Shown here: in pieces, positions 1 to 11,982 of the stretch
Numbering within the stretch: the stretch's first letter is position 1
How the letters are laid out: each line of letters begins with the position of its first letter
Notes under the pieces: generated by a model
What the model saw: only the letters and a program-made list of their open reading frames with translations
The model's database searches: none
Told to the model about the DNA's origin: nothing
Assembly: GCF_001043975.1 (NCBI RefSeq)
Contig: NZ_LABY01000055.1
Location: 1 to 64,000, forward strand
Direction of reading: 5' to 3'
From: Methylobacterium variabile
Lineage (GTDB): Bacteria > Pseudomonadota > Alphaproteobacteria > Rhizobiales > Beijerinckiaceae
Length of the DNA stretch: 64,000 nt
Made by a program: the position numbers and the translations under genes

Positions 1-3
1 CTT

Positions 4-121
4 ATACCCTCGCGCCTTCGCATCGACACGTCGATGCGAAGGCGTCCGGCGCATCAGCGCCGGCGCCCGTTCGGGCTTGCCTTGCGCCTCCGAACGGGTC
101 CGTTCGAAGGCGCGGCGGTAT
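4..121. repeat. 118-bp palindromic MITE-like element, copy A
   Basis: This 118-bp sequence recurs without a single difference at 50189-50306. Its ends are imperfect inverted repeats: ATACCCTCGCGCCTTCG at the left and, read on the other strand, ATACCGCCGCGCCTTCG at the right (15 of 17 identical). Inside are a perfect 14-bp hairpin stem (13-26 with 31-44, loop CACG) and a second 9-bp stem (66-74 with 90-98). No coding function is apparent. It looks like a non-autonomous palindromic intergenic element. The target-site duplication is unclear. Confidence 0.85.
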
Positions 122-287
122 TACGGTGTCGCTGGCAGATTCGGAGTGGGGGAGCGCTGCCGACGAGCCTCCTCGCGGAAGACGGTTCGGCTGCGCCCGG
201 TCCCTGCGGGGGATCAGGCCGATCGCTGCACGCGGTTGCCGTGCGGGTCCCGATCTCGCCCGGCGGCGGCTCCGGGGCCGCCGGGTC
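122..287. other. Intergenic stretch downstream of rnd
   Basis: The stretch lies between repeat copy A and the stop codon of rnd. The only structure I see is the hairpin at 259-285. Open frames that cross it have no recognisable content. Confidence 0.6.
259..285 (-). terminator. Hairpin downstream of rnd
   Basis: A 9-bp perfect stem (CCCGGCGGC with GCCGCCGGG) and a 9-nt loop lie directly beyond the rnd stop codon on the minus strand. There is no clear T tract, so it may be a 3' stabiliser rather than a strong intrinsic terminator. Confidence 0.5.
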
Positions 288-1451
288 TCACCGGTCCTCC
301 GGCAGCTCCCGCACCACCACGCGCCCTCTCTCCGCCGACAGCGCCAGGCGCCCGGCCTTGAGCGCCAGGGCCTTCTCGCCGAACAGGCCGCGGCGCCAGC
401 CGTGCAGCACCGGCACGTCGGCGGCGTCGTCCTCCGCCAGAGCCTCGAGGTCGTCGACGGTGGCGATGATCTTCGGGGCCACGCGCTCCTCCTCGCAGAC
501 CGCCTTGAGCAGCACCTTGAGGAGCTCGACCAGCGCGCCGTTGCCGCCGCTGCGGGGGCGGCCGCGCTCGGGCATCGGCACCGTCGAGGGATCGCGGGAG
601 AGGCCGCGCTCGACGGCGGCCAGGATGTCCGCCCCGGTGCGCGAGCGCTCGAACCCGGCCGGGATCGTGCGCAGGCGGCCGAGCGCCTCGACGCTGCGCG
701 GCGCGGCTGTGGCGATGTCGATCACCGCCTCGTCCTTCAGGATGCGCCCGCGGGGCACGTTGCGGGTCTGCGCCTCGCGCTCGCGCCAGGCCGCCACCTC
801 CATCAGCACGGCGATCTCGCGCGCCTTGCGCATCCGGCTGCTCAGGCGCCGCCAGGCCTGGTCCGGGTCGGCCCGGTAGGTGTCGGGGGAGGTGAGGACG
901 GCCATCTCCTCGTCGAGCCAGGCGCCGCGGTCGGTGGCGAGGAGTTCCTTCCCCAGGACCTCGTAGACCTTGATCAGGTGGGTGACGTCCGACAGGGCGT
1001 AGCTGAGCTGCGCGTCCGAGAGCGGCCGGCGCGACCAGTCGGTGAAGCGCGAGGACTTGTCGATCTTCGCCTTGGCGACGTCGTTGACGAGCTGCTCGTA
1101 GGAGACCGAGTCGCCGTAGCCGCAGACCATCGCGGCGACCTGGGTGTCGAAGAAGGGCTGGGGCAGCAACCCGCCGAGCAGCCAGATGATCTCGAGATCC
1201 TGCCGGGCCGAGTGGAAGACCTTCAGCACCCGCTCGTCGCCCATCAGGGCGAAGAACGGCGCGAGATCGATGTCGGCGGCCAGCGGATCGACGAGCGCGG
1301 TCGACCCGTCCGGCGCCGCGATCTGGATCAGGCACAGCTTCGGATAGTAGGTCGTCTCGCGCATGAACTCCGTGTCGACGGTCACGAAGGGTTGCGTGGC
1401 GAAGCGCGCGCAGGCGGAGGCGAGTTCTTCCGTCGAAGTAATCAGCTTCAT
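288..1451 (-). CDS. rnd: Ribonuclease D
   Basis: This 387-aa protein is a DEDD-family 3'-5' exoribonuclease that trims tRNA and other structured RNA ends in the cytoplasm. The three exonuclease motifs are visible: [10 protein letters not shown] near the N-terminus (Exo I), [10 protein letters not shown] (Exo II) and [10 protein letters not shown] (Exo III, Tyr plus Asp). The HRDC-type region follows. The length is usual for alphaproteobacterial RNase D. The ATG at 1451 (MKLITS...) was preferred to one at 1508 because family members begin about there. A TATAGC hexamer 7 nt upstream of it also suggests a leaderless start. The frame stays open far upstream, but that part is a shadow of aspS. Confidence 0.95.
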   Translation of the reverse strand: MKLITSTEELASACARFATQPFVTVDTEFMRETTYYPKLCLIQIAAPDGSTALVDPLAADIDLAPFFALMGDERVLKVFHSARQDLEIIWLLGGLLPQPFFDTQVAAMVCGYGDSVSYEQLVNDVAKAKIDKSSRFTDWSRRPLSDAQLSYALSDVTHLIKVYEVLGKELLATDRGAWLDEEMAVLTSPDTYRADPDQAWRRLSSRMRKAREIAVLMEVAAWREREAQTRNVPRGRILKDEAVIDIATAAPRSVEALGRLRTIPAGFERSRTGADILAAVERGLSRDPSTVPMPERGRPRSGGNGALVELLKVLLKAVCEEERVAPKIIATVDDLEALAEDDAADVPVLHGWRRGLFGEKALALKAGRLALSAERGRVVVRELPEDR

Positions 1452-1458
1452 AGGTTCG

Positions 1459-1464
1459 GCTATA
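1459..1464 (-). promoter_or_regulatory. Candidate -10 box of rnd, leaderless arrangement
   Basis: TATAGC on the minus strand ends 7 nt before the rnd ATG, so transcription would begin at or next to the start codon. The -35 region is weak. No Shine-Dalgarno could fit in a transcript this short. Confidence 0.4.
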
Positions 1465-1615
1465 ACGGAGCCGGCCGCCGAGGGCGAGACGCCGACGGCG
1501 TGAGTCATGGGGATTGGGCGGCGTGGTGAACGAGAGTGTTCGCCGCGGCCCAGGACGGCGCCGCGCTCAACGCAGTGCGCCCAAAGGCACCGCGCCCATG
1601 CGCCGCACGCGCCCG

Positions 1616-2095
1616 TCAGGCCGCGCGCGATCCGCCGTCCCGGCGCGCCGCCTTGCGCAGGGCCGTCGCCCGGGCGCGCCGCGTCGCCTCGGCCCGGCGG
1701 GTGAGCCAGTCGAGGATGTTGCGCTCCACCCGCTCGCCGGAATCCCGGTCGGTCAGGCGGTGGATGCGATCGGCCCGGAAGCCCCGGTAACCGTCGCGGT
1801 CCCGGTCGGTGCCGCCGACCAGCACCCGCCCTGGGCCGATCTTGAGCTCGTGCGCCTGCAGCCGGCGCACGCTCCAGGCGCCGTTGCCGTCCTCGTAGAC
1901 GAGCTCGAACCGGCCCTCGATCGGCAGGACGCGCCAGGCGCCGTCCTGGCGCTCGAGGAACGTGTCCTGCCGCTGGACGGGCTCGTCCTCGCGCATGGCG
2001 GGCGACGCGCGGCCCGTCGCGGCGGTGCCGCCGGGCGGGTCGGGCAGGGTATCGGACGGGGGCTCGAACGAGCCGAAAAAGCTGTGCTGATCCAT
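1616..2095 (-). CDS. WYL-domain-like small protein, putative damage-responsive
   Basis: The 159-aa product has a disordered N-terminal third and then a segment that reads like a WYL domain. It has [17 protein letters not shown], then [18 protein letters not shown] and [13 protein letters not shown], the usual Y-D-G, LVG-D and R-F-R-D-R-I pattern. WYL domains bind nucleic acid or nucleotide signals and occur in regulators of the DNA-damage response. This protein has no helix-turn-helix and a short basic tail ([11 protein letters not shown]), so it may act as a sensor or partner rather than a classical regulator. A LexA-like box lies inside its promoter. It is divergent from aspS. The WYL assignment is by eye. 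Confidence 0.7.
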   Translation of the reverse strand: MDQHSFFGSFEPPSDTLPDPPGGTAATGRASPAMREDEPVQRQDTFLERQDGAWRVLPIEGRFELVYEDGNGAWSVRRLQAHELKIGPGRVLVGGTDRDRDGYRGFRADRIHRLTDRDSGERVERNILDWLTRRAEATRRARATALRKAARRDGGSRAA

Positions 2096-2101
2096 GGGGA
2101 T

Positions 2102-4112
<2,011 letters not shown>

Positions 4113-4125
4113 CCGGCGCGCCCGG

Positions 4126-5031
4126 GTGCCCGGTCTCGTCGCGGTCGTCGTCGCCCATGACAGTGCCGGCGTGCTGCCGGCCTGCCTGGCGGCGCTCGCC
4201 CGCGAGCACGTCCCGGCGCTGGTCGTCGACAATGCCAGCCGCGACGGCTCGGCGGACCTCGCCGCCCGGCTCGGTGCGCGGGTGCTGCGGCTGCCCCGCA
4301 ACGAGGGCTACGGCCGGGGCAACAATGCCGGGATCTGGGCGGCGGGACGGGCCGAGTACGCGCTCATCGTCAACCCCGACGTCGAGCTCCAGCCCGGCGC
4401 CGCCGACGCGCTGCTCGCCGCAGCCGAGGCCTATCCCGACGCGGGATTGTTCGCGCCCCGCATCGTCGAGGCCGACGGGCGCTTCTTCTACCAGCCGCGC
4501 TCGCTGCTCGCGCCCTACCTCACCAACCCGCACGGGCGCCTGACCCCGCCCGAGGGCGACGCCTGCGCGCCGTTCCTGTCCGGCGCCTGCCTGATGGTGC
4601 GCCGCGACCTCTTCCTGTCGCTGGGCGGGTTCGACCCCAACATCTTCCTGTTCTACGAGGACGACGACCTCTGCCGCCGGATCGCCGACGCGGGCAGGGC
4701 GCTCGTCCACGTCCACGGCGCGGTGGCGCTCCACGGGCGCGGGGCCTCGAGCGCGCCCGAGCCCGGCCGGGTGCGCCGCTCCCGCTGGCACCAGGCCTGG
4801 TCGCGATCTTACGTCTCGCGCAAGTACGGCCTGCCCGACCCGACCGGCGCCATGCTGGCGAAGAACGGCGTGAAGGCGCTGCTGGCGGCGCTCGCCTTCC
4901 GGCGGTCCGGGATCGAGCGCTACGGCGGTTCGGTCGCCGGCGCCTGGGCGGCGCGGCGCGGCCGCAGCGCCCTGGCGCGGGAGGGGCTGGAGGAGGAGCC
5001 GGCGGCGCGGCCGGATGGGGCATCATGGTGA
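4126..5031 (+). CDS. Family 2 glycosyltransferase (rhamnosyltransferase-like)
   Basis: The product is 301 aa with a GT-A fold. [11 protein letters not shown] and [12 protein letters not shown] near the N-terminus bind the nucleotide-sugar, NPDVEL supplies the DxD-type metal site, and [32 protein letters not shown] follow as in rhamnosyl- and related transferases. The start is GTG at 4126, 13 bp after aspS. Its end overlaps the acyltransferase start by 7 bp, so the two are probably translated together. They may build or decorate a surface polysaccharide. The acceptor is unknown. Confidence 0.85.
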   Translation: MPGLVAVVVAHDSAGVLPACLAALAREHVPALVVDNASRDGSADLAARLGARVLRLPRNEGYGRGNNAGIWAAGRAEYALIVNPDVELQPGAADALLAAAEAYPDAGLFAPRIVEADGRFFYQPRSLLAPYLTNPHGRLTPPEGDACAPFLSGACLMVRRDLFLSLGGFDPNIFLFYEDDDLCRRIADAGRALVHVHGAVALHGRGASSAPEPGRVRRSRWHQAWSRSYVSRKYGLPDPTGAMLAKNGVKALLAALAFRRSGIERYGGSVAGAWAARRGRSALAREGLEEEPAARPDGASW

Positions 5032-6089
5032 AGGGCATCACCGTCGCGGCCGGCCTCGCCCGGCCGCACAACGCCTTCGGCGCGGCAAGGCTGGCGCTGG
5101 CCCTCCTCGTCGTGGTGTCGCACGGCTTCAGCGTCACCACCGGCCTCGTCCTCGACGAGCCGCTGGCGCGGGCGACCGGCTACACGCTCGGCGAGCATGC
5201 GGTGAACGGCTTCTTCGCCGTCTCGGGCTTCCTCGTCACCATGAGCCTGATGCGCCGCGGCGCCCGCGACTACGTCGTCGCCAGGGCCTTGCGCATCGTC
5301 CCCGGGCTGGTGGCGGCGACGCTCGCCGTGGCGCTCGGCCTCGGCAGCCTGATGACGAGCCTGAACCTCTCCGCCTACTGGGGCGATCCGGCCCTGTGGC
5401 GGTTCATCCAGGGCACGCTCACCACCTTCAAGAGCAACGCCGCCCTGCCGGGGGTCTTCTCCGAGAACCCCTTCCGCTTCCCGATGGGGACGGTCTGGAC
5501 GCTCAAGTACGAGGTTCTGTGCTATCTCGGCCTCCTGGCGGCGGGGCTCCTCGGGACGCTCCGCTGGCGCTGGCTCGCCCCCCTTCTGGTCGCCGGCCTC
5601 GCGGTGGCGCTCGCCGCCGCCGGCCTGCGCGAGGGCGAGATGCCCAAGGGCCTCGAGACGTCCTTGCGCCTGCCGCTGATCTTCGCCGCCGGCGCGGCCC
5701 TGTTCCTCTACGCCGACCGCGCCACCTTGAGCTGGCCGCTGGCGCTCGCGCTCCTGGCCCTGGCGGCGCTCGTGCATGGCACGGCCCTCTACCCGCCCGT
5801 GCTCTTCCTCGCCGAGGCCTACGGCGTGCTCTGCCTCGGCCTCGCCCCGCCGATCCGCCACCCCGTCCTCGACCCGCGGGCGGACCTCTCCTACGGCACC
5901 TACCTGTACGGCTGGCCGGTGCAGCAGAGCCTGCACGCCCTGTTCCCGACGGCCTCGGCCTGGCTGCTGCTGGGGCCGTCGCTCGTCCTCACCCTCGCGG
6001 TGGCGGCCCTGTCCTGGCGCTTCGTCGAGCGGCCGGCGCTGGGGTGGAAGGCCAGGGTGATGGGGAAGCGGCGCGAGGCGCTGGCCTGA
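5025..6089 (+). CDS. Acyltransferase 3 family membrane protein
   Basis: This 354-aa integral membrane protein has about ten hydrophobic segments. The family signs are NAFGAARLALALLVVVSHGF with the catalytic-type His near residue 30, NGFFAVSGFLVTMSLMRRG, and LSYGTYLYGWPVQQ near the C-terminus. Relatives O-acetylate exopolysaccharide or lipopolysaccharide sugars using cytoplasmic acetyl-CoA. The start codon lies inside the end of the glycosyltransferase gene, which argues for joint action on one glycan. Confidence 0.85.
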   Translation: MVKGITVAAGLARPHNAFGAARLALALLVVVSHGFSVTTGLVLDEPLARATGYTLGEHAVNGFFAVSGFLVTMSLMRRGARDYVVARALRIVPGLVAATLAVALGLGSLMTSLNLSAYWGDPALWRFIQGTLTTFKSNAALPGVFSENPFRFPMGTVWTLKYEVLCYLGLLAAGLLGTLRWRWLAPLLVAGLAVALAAAGLREGEMPKGLETSLRLPLIFAAGAALFLYADRATLSWPLALALLALAALVHGTALYPPVLFLAEAYGVLCLGLAPPIRHPVLDPRADLSYGTYLYGWPVQQSLHALFPTASAWLLLGPSLVLTLAVAALSWRFVERPALGWKARVMGKRREALA

Positions 6090-6126
6090 GCGCCGTCCGG
6101 CCGTGGCCTGTCGCCCGGGCGCGCGG

Positions 6127-6132
6127 TATCAT
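6127..6132 (+). promoter_or_regulatory. Candidate -10 box of the mntA-like gene, leaderless arrangement
   Basis: TATCAT lies exactly six bases before the ATG at 6139. The -35 is poor. The short distance implies a leaderless or nearly leaderless mRNA, as for rnd, the WYL-like gene and tetR. Confidence 0.4.
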
Positions 6133-6138
6133 GAGTGC

Positions 6139-6435
6139 ATGACTCGCGACGACGCCATTGCTCGACTCAAGGCCCATGCCGACGGCGTGCGGGCGATGGG
6201 CGCGACGTCGCTCCACCTGTTCGGCTCGACCGCCCGGAACGAAGCCCAGGTCGACAGCGATCTCGACCTGTTCATCGACTACGATCCCGAGAGCCGGTTC
6301 AACGGCTTCGACCTCGTCGGCATCAAGCTCTTCCTGGAGGACAGGCTCGGCACGCCGGTCGACGTGACTACCCGCGACAGCCTGCACCCGCGGCTTCGCG
6401 AGCGCATCGAACGATCGGCGATCAGGGTTTTCTGA
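6139..6435 (+). CDS. MntA-like minimal nucleotidyltransferase, putative antitoxin
   Basis: The 98-aa protein is a minimal nucleotidyltransferase with the motif GS-X10-DXD at residues 29-43 (GSTARNEAQVDSDLDL). In characterised MntA/HepT pairs this enzyme adds AMP to a tyrosine of the HEPN partner and silences it. The gene overlaps the following HEPN gene by one base (TGATG), the usual arrangement of such pairs. The ATG at 6139 is preferred to an upstream start at 6103 because the family begins with this helix and a -10 box sits just before it. Confidence 0.85.
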   Translation: MTRDDAIARLKAHADGVRAMGATSLHLFGSTARNEAQVDSDLDLFIDYDPESRFNGFDLVGIKLFLEDRLGTPVDVTTRDSLHPRLRERIERSAIRVF

Positions 6436-6803
6436 TGGCTCCGCGTGAGTACCGGCACGCTCTCGACGACATGCTGACCGCGATCGATGGCATTCTGCGC
6501 GCGACAGCAGGCAAGGACCTCACGGATTACGCGGGTGACTGGCTTCTGAAGCACGGCGTTCAACGCGGCATAGAGATCATCTCGGAAGCCAGTCGTGCGG
6601 TACCGGCGGACATCCAGGCGCGACGGCCGGAAATCCCATGGCGCAAAATTCGCGGGATCGGGAACGTGCTGCGGCACGAGTATCACAGCCTCGCCGACCC
6701 TATCATCTGGGGCATCGTCGTCGATGAGCTTCCACCATTGCGGACTGCCGTCGACGCGCTGCTGTCCGAGACGGATCCAGGCCGTGAAACGGAGGCACGC
6801 TGA
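6435..6803 (+). CDS. HEPN/DUF86 protein, putative HepT-type toxin
   Basis: This 122-aa helical protein belongs to the HEPN DUF86 family, whose active members are ribonucleases inhibited by AMPylation. The C-terminal motif reads GIGNVLRHEYH near residues 74-83. The H-x-Y part of the R-X4-H-X-Y motif is intact, but the position of the catalytic Arg is Gly. An Arg lies immediately before the His instead. The toxin may therefore be altered, weak or of a divergent subgroup. It is translationally coupled to the nucleotidyltransferase gene. Confidence 0.8.
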   Translation: MAPREYRHALDDMLTAIDGILRATAGKDLTDYAGDWLLKHGVQRGIEIISEASRAVPADIQARRPEIPWRKIRGIGNVLRHEYHSLADPIIWGIVVDELPPLRTAVDALLSETDPGRETEAR

Positions 6804-9374
<2,571 letters not shown>

Positions 9375-9406
9375 AAAACGGCGCCTTCGCTGGGAAAAGC
9401 GCCGGC

Positions 9407-10276
9407 ATGACCAGCCTCCGCACCCTCGCGATCGACTTCGAGACCGCCAACGAGCGCCGCGACAGCCCCTGCGCCGTCGGCCTCGCCTGGATCGAGGGCG
9501 GGCGGGTGGTGCGGCGGGAAGCGCGGCTGATCCGCCCGGCGGAGATGCGCTTCTCGCCCGGAAACATCCGGGTCCACGGCATCCGGCCGCGGGACGTGGC
9601 GAACGCGCCGTCCTTCCCCGAGGCGATGGCGCCGTTCCTGCCGGAGATCGCCGGCAGCCTCGTGCTCGCCCACAATGCGAGCTTCGACGTCGGGGTGCTC
9701 GCCGCGACGCTCCAGGCCTATGGGCTGTCGCAGCCGGCCTACACCTCGCTCTGCACCGTGCAGCTCGCCCGGCGGCACTGGCCGGGGGAGGGCGGACAGG
9801 GGCAAGGGACCTACCGGCTCTCGGCGCTGGCCGCCCGGGTCGGCGTGACCTTTCGCCACCACGATGCCGGCGAGGACGCCTATGCGTGCGCCGAGATCGC
9901 GCTGGCGGTGACGCGCGAGGCCGGGGCACCGGACATCGCCAGCCTCGCTCGGCGCCTCGGCCTCGTCCGGGAGCGGGCCGGGCAGGGGGCGCCGTCGCCG
10001 GACGGCATCGCGGCCCGGGCCCTGCGGGCGGTGGCGCCGATTCGCAGCCGAACGCCGCTCCTGCACTTCGTCGTCCGGGGCAGCACCGGTACGCCCTACG
10101 ACGTGCGGCTGATCGAGGGACGCGACGGGCCGCGCCTGCGCTGTTCCTGCGCCGGGGCGCGGTTCCGGCCCGATTGCCGGCACGTCCGGGCGCTGGCCAA
10201 CGGCGAGGTCGATGCACTCCTGTCGGGCAATCCGGGAGACGTGGCGGCTCTGGCCGGGCTGCTGCGGCAGGCTTGA
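9407..10276 (+). CDS. DEDDh 3'-5' exonuclease with C-terminal SWIM-like zinc cluster
   Basis: The 289-aa protein begins with a DnaQ/RNase T-type exonuclease. AIDFETAN is Exo I, HNASFDVGVL (about residue 89) is Exo II, and HHDAGEDAYA (about 152-160) is the Exo III His and Asp. The C-terminal part carries LRCSCAGARFRPDCRHVRAL (about 242-262). This fits the CxC...CxH pattern of SWIM zinc fingers, which bind DNA or protein. ATG 9407 was chosen because residues upstream fall inside ligA and lack family similarity. The gene follows ligA by 32 bp, suggesting a DNA-processing role. Confidence 0.8.
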   Translation: MTSLRTLAIDFETANERRDSPCAVGLAWIEGGRVVRREARLIRPAEMRFSPGNIRVHGIRPRDVANAPSFPEAMAPFLPEIAGSLVLAHNASFDVGVLAATLQAYGLSQPAYTSLCTVQLARRHWPGEGGQGQGTYRLSALAARVGVTFRHHDAGEDAYACAEIALAVTREAGAPDIASLARRLGLVRERAGQGAPSPDGIAARALRAVAPIRSRTPLLHFVVRGSTGTPYDVRLIEGRDGPRLRCSCAGARFRPDCRHVRALANGEVDALLSGNPGDVAALAGLLRQA

Positions 10277-10352
10277 GGCCGCCGCACCGATCTCTCCCGC
10301 CCCGCCCGTTCCGGGCCGGGACGCTTTCGAGGCCGAGCCCTGGACATGACAA

Positions 10353-10383
10353 AGGCGGGTCCGCACTCGCGTGCGGCCCGCCT
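10353..10383. terminator. Bidirectional hairpin between convergent genes
   Basis: The stem AGGCGGG/CCCGCCT plus CCGCAC/GTGCGG has one bulged T and a TCGC loop. It lies between the exonuclease gene and the convergent 82-aa gene, so it can serve both. Confidence 0.6.
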
Positions 10384-10418
10384 CGTACGGTGACGGCGGA
10401 TGATGTCCCGCTCAGCCC

Positions 10419-10667
10419 TTAATGGGCTTCGCGTAGGGCCACCGCGTTCGGCTTCAGGCCGAAGCGCTCGGCGAGATGCCAACGCAGCTCGCGGGACGAG
10501 TGATAGCCGTAGCTACGGTCGATCAGGTGGCTGACGTCGGTCGGGTTCTTGCCCTCGCCGAAGCGGCTGATCTGGTCGACGTGAAAAGTGGTGCCGTCGT
10601 TGAAGACGGTCGGCGCGCCGTCGCGCCGGGTAAACTCGAACAACATGGATGTCTTTTCTTCTATCAT
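10419..10667 (-). CDS. Small conserved-looking protein of unknown function, sigma-EcfG promoter
   Basis: I do not recognise this 82-aa protein. It is hydrophilic, without signal peptide or membrane segment, and contains YGYHSSRELRWHLAERFGL, an amphipathic helix-rich C-terminal half. ATG 10667 was chosen because GAGGAG lies at good Shine-Dalgarno spacing upstream; the later ATG at 10646 is possible. Upstream are an exact sigma-EcfG promoter and a CtrA-type box. It is probably a stress- or cell-cycle-regulated accessory protein. Confidence 0.7.
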   Translation of the reverse strand: MIEEKTSMLFEFTRRDGAPTVFNDGTTFHVDQISRFGEGKNPTDVSHLIDRSYGYHSSRELRWHLAERFGLKPNAVALREAH

Positions 10668-10751
10668 TGCGCCGCTCCTCATCGGAGCGACTGTGCGTGG
10701 CAGGCGGCCGGGTGGCCGCCAGCGGAGCATGCGATGAGCCCGCGGGCTCAC

Positions 10752-10776
10752 AACGCTCCAGTACGGCCAAGGTTCC
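10752..10776 (-). promoter_or_regulatory. Sigma-EcfG promoter (GGAAC-N17-GTT) of the 82-aa gene
   Basis: On the minus strand GGAAC (10776-10772) and GTT (10754-10752) are separated by 17 nt. This matches the general-stress sigma factor EcfG promoter of alphaproteobacteria exactly. It would give a leader of roughly 80 nt. Confidence 0.65.
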
Positions 10777-10781
10777 GTAAC

Positions 10782-10802
10782 CTTAACGGTAGACCCGTTA
10801 AG
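10782..10802. promoter_or_regulatory. Inverted repeat CTTAACGG/CCGTTAAG
   Basis: A perfect 8-bp inverted repeat with a 5-nt spacer lies just upstream of the EcfG -35 and shares one TTAA with the CtrA-type box. It may be an operator or help paired binding. Confidence 0.5.
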
Positions 10803-10812
10803 ATCACGTTAA
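10798..10812 (-). promoter_or_regulatory. CtrA-type box (TTAA-N7-TTAAC)
   Basis: The minus strand reads TTAACGTGATCTTAAC, which fits the CtrA consensus TTAA-N7-TTAAC exactly. It lies about 22 bp upstream of the EcfG -35 element. In DNA this GC-rich the motif is rarely met by chance. Confidence 0.55.
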
Positions 10813-10829
10813 CCTAGGCCGTGGCCGCC

Positions 10830-11042
10830 TCAGGCGACCTGCAGGTTCACGGCAGACATCTTCGTGCTGTCGCGCCGGTCGGCCTGCAGCTCGTAAGAGA
10901 CCTTCTGGCCCTCGACGAGGCCGCGCAGGCCAGCCCGCTCCACCGCGGAGATGTGGACGAAGACGTCCTTGCCTCCGTTATCCGGCTGGATGAAGCCGAA
11001 GCCCTTCTGGTCGTTGAACCACTTGACAGTACCAGTATTCAC
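10830..11042 (-). CDS. cspA: Cold-shock domain protein
   Basis: This 70-aa protein is a single cold-shock domain, an RNA and single-stranded DNA chaperone. Both RNA-binding motifs are present, KGFGFIQ (RNP1) and VFVHIS (RNP2). The protein starts with the typical [11 protein letters not shown]. The next gene on the same strand, 160 bp downstream, has its own stress promoter. Which of the several Csp paralogues of the genome this is cannot be told. Confidence 0.93.
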   Translation of the reverse strand: MNTGTVKWFNDQKGFGFIQPDNGGKDVFVHISAVERAGLRGLVEGQKVSYELQADRRDSTKMSAVNLQVA

Positions 11043-11265
11043 GCGGTCGTCCTCGTCTCGTTAGAAGTCGCGACGGGCCGCCCTCAGGCGAGAGCAGCGC
11101 GGCGCGACGGCGCCAATTGTCCGGGAGGGGGCTGTGTCGCGGGGCCCGAAAAGCCCACGCGGGGCTTAATCGCCCGAGGCCGTCCGCCCGTTGTCGCTGA
11201 ACCCCATGTAGGAACCCAGTCTGTCCGGAACAAGGCAGGGCGGCCTCGAATGCGCGGAAGGCGTG
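11043..11265. other. Leader and promoter region of cspA
   Basis: The spacer between cspA and the next small gene probably holds a long cspA leader, common in this family. I see no convincing promoter hexamers, no EcfG motif and no strong terminator. CGCGACGG/GGCGCGACGG runs near 11070-11115 could pair with the leader only weakly. Confidence 0.4.
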
Positions 11266-11472
11266 TCAGCGGTTGGTGCGCCCGCGCTGGTTGGGGTCGA
11301 CGCCGCCCTGCGGCGTGGTGTCGTTGGCCACGTCGCCCTCGGCGGTGTTGGCGCCGGCGAGATCCTCCGGATCGCCGCCGGACATCCTCATGCCCTTCGA
11401 GGTGCCGATGCCAGGATTGCCCTTCAGGTCGGCGTCGGTCGGTGTCGTGGTCTTCGGCTGCTTGGAGGTCAT
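11266..11472 (-). CDS. Small hydrophilic disordered protein
   Basis: The 68-aa product is rich in Gly, Asp, Thr, Asn and Pro and has no hydrophobic core (KGNPGIGTSKGMRMSGGDPE, then NTAEGDVANDTTPQGG). It is probably intrinsically disordered. It follows the DUF6496-like gene by 26 bp on the same strand, so the two are likely cotranscribed. I do not recognise a family. Confidence 0.65.
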   Translation of the reverse strand: MTSKQPKTTTPTDADLKGNPGIGTSKGMRMSGGDPEDLAGANTAEGDVANDTTPQGGVDPNQRGRTNR

Positions 11473-11498
11473 GCGGGGCTCTCCTCGAGTGAGCCCGC

Positions 11499-11819
11499 TC
11501 AACGGTTGAGGGCCTGCTCCAGTTCGCTGCGGCTCATCCGCGAGCGGCCCTTGATGTCCCGGCGCTTGGCCTCGTCGTAGAGCGCGGCGCGGGTAGCCTG
11601 GGACCGCGTGTCGCGCTCCTTGGCGCGGGTCCGGCGGAAGTGCGCCCGGTTGTCCGCCGGACTCTCCTGGTTCGATGCGCCGGCCTCCCGCAGGGCGATG
11701 GCGATCGCCTGCTTTCGGTCCTTCACCGGCTCGCCGTCGCGGCGCTCCAGCTCGCCTTCCTTGAACTCGTGCATCACCCGGGCGATCGTGCCCTTCTGGG
11801 CCTCGGTGGTCCTGGCCAT
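11499..11819 (-). CDS. DUF6496-like protein with Rho_N-like C-terminal segment
   Basis: The product is 106 aa and highly charged. The first half (IARVMHEFKEGEL, then KDRKQAIAIALREAG) resembles DUF6496 proteins, where K-x-A-I-A-I recurs. The last 30 residues (ALYDEAKRRDIKGRSRMSR then ELEQAL) resemble the Rho N-terminal/SAP-type helix-extended-loop-helix that binds nucleic acid. Together they suggest a small nucleoid- or RNA-associated stress protein. The upstream region has a near-match to an EcfG promoter. Confidence 0.7.
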   Translation of the reverse strand: MARTTEAQKGTIARVMHEFKEGELERRDGEPVKDRKQAIAIALREAGASNQESPADNRAHFRRTRAKERDTRSQATRAALYDEAKRRDIKGRSRMSRSELEQALNR

Positions 11820-11865
11820 CGGCCTGCTCCGTCCGCGGGCGCCGTGCGCGCCCTCTCGCACGATC

Positions 11866-11890
11866 AACGCCGCCGATGCCGGCGCGTTTC
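11866..11890 (-). promoter_or_regulatory. Near-consensus EcfG promoter (GAAAC-N17-GTT)
   Basis: The spacing equals that of the exact EcfG promoters nearby, but the -35 reads GAAAC instead of GGAAC. It lies about 47 bp before the DUF6496-like gene. Confidence 0.35.
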
Positions 11891-11982
11891 GGGGTATGCA
11901 GGACGGGCTTGCGTGGAATTCCCTGTCGCGTCCGGCAGATTGCTCCCATATACGGGCGACATCGTGCAGTTTCGGACGCTCC

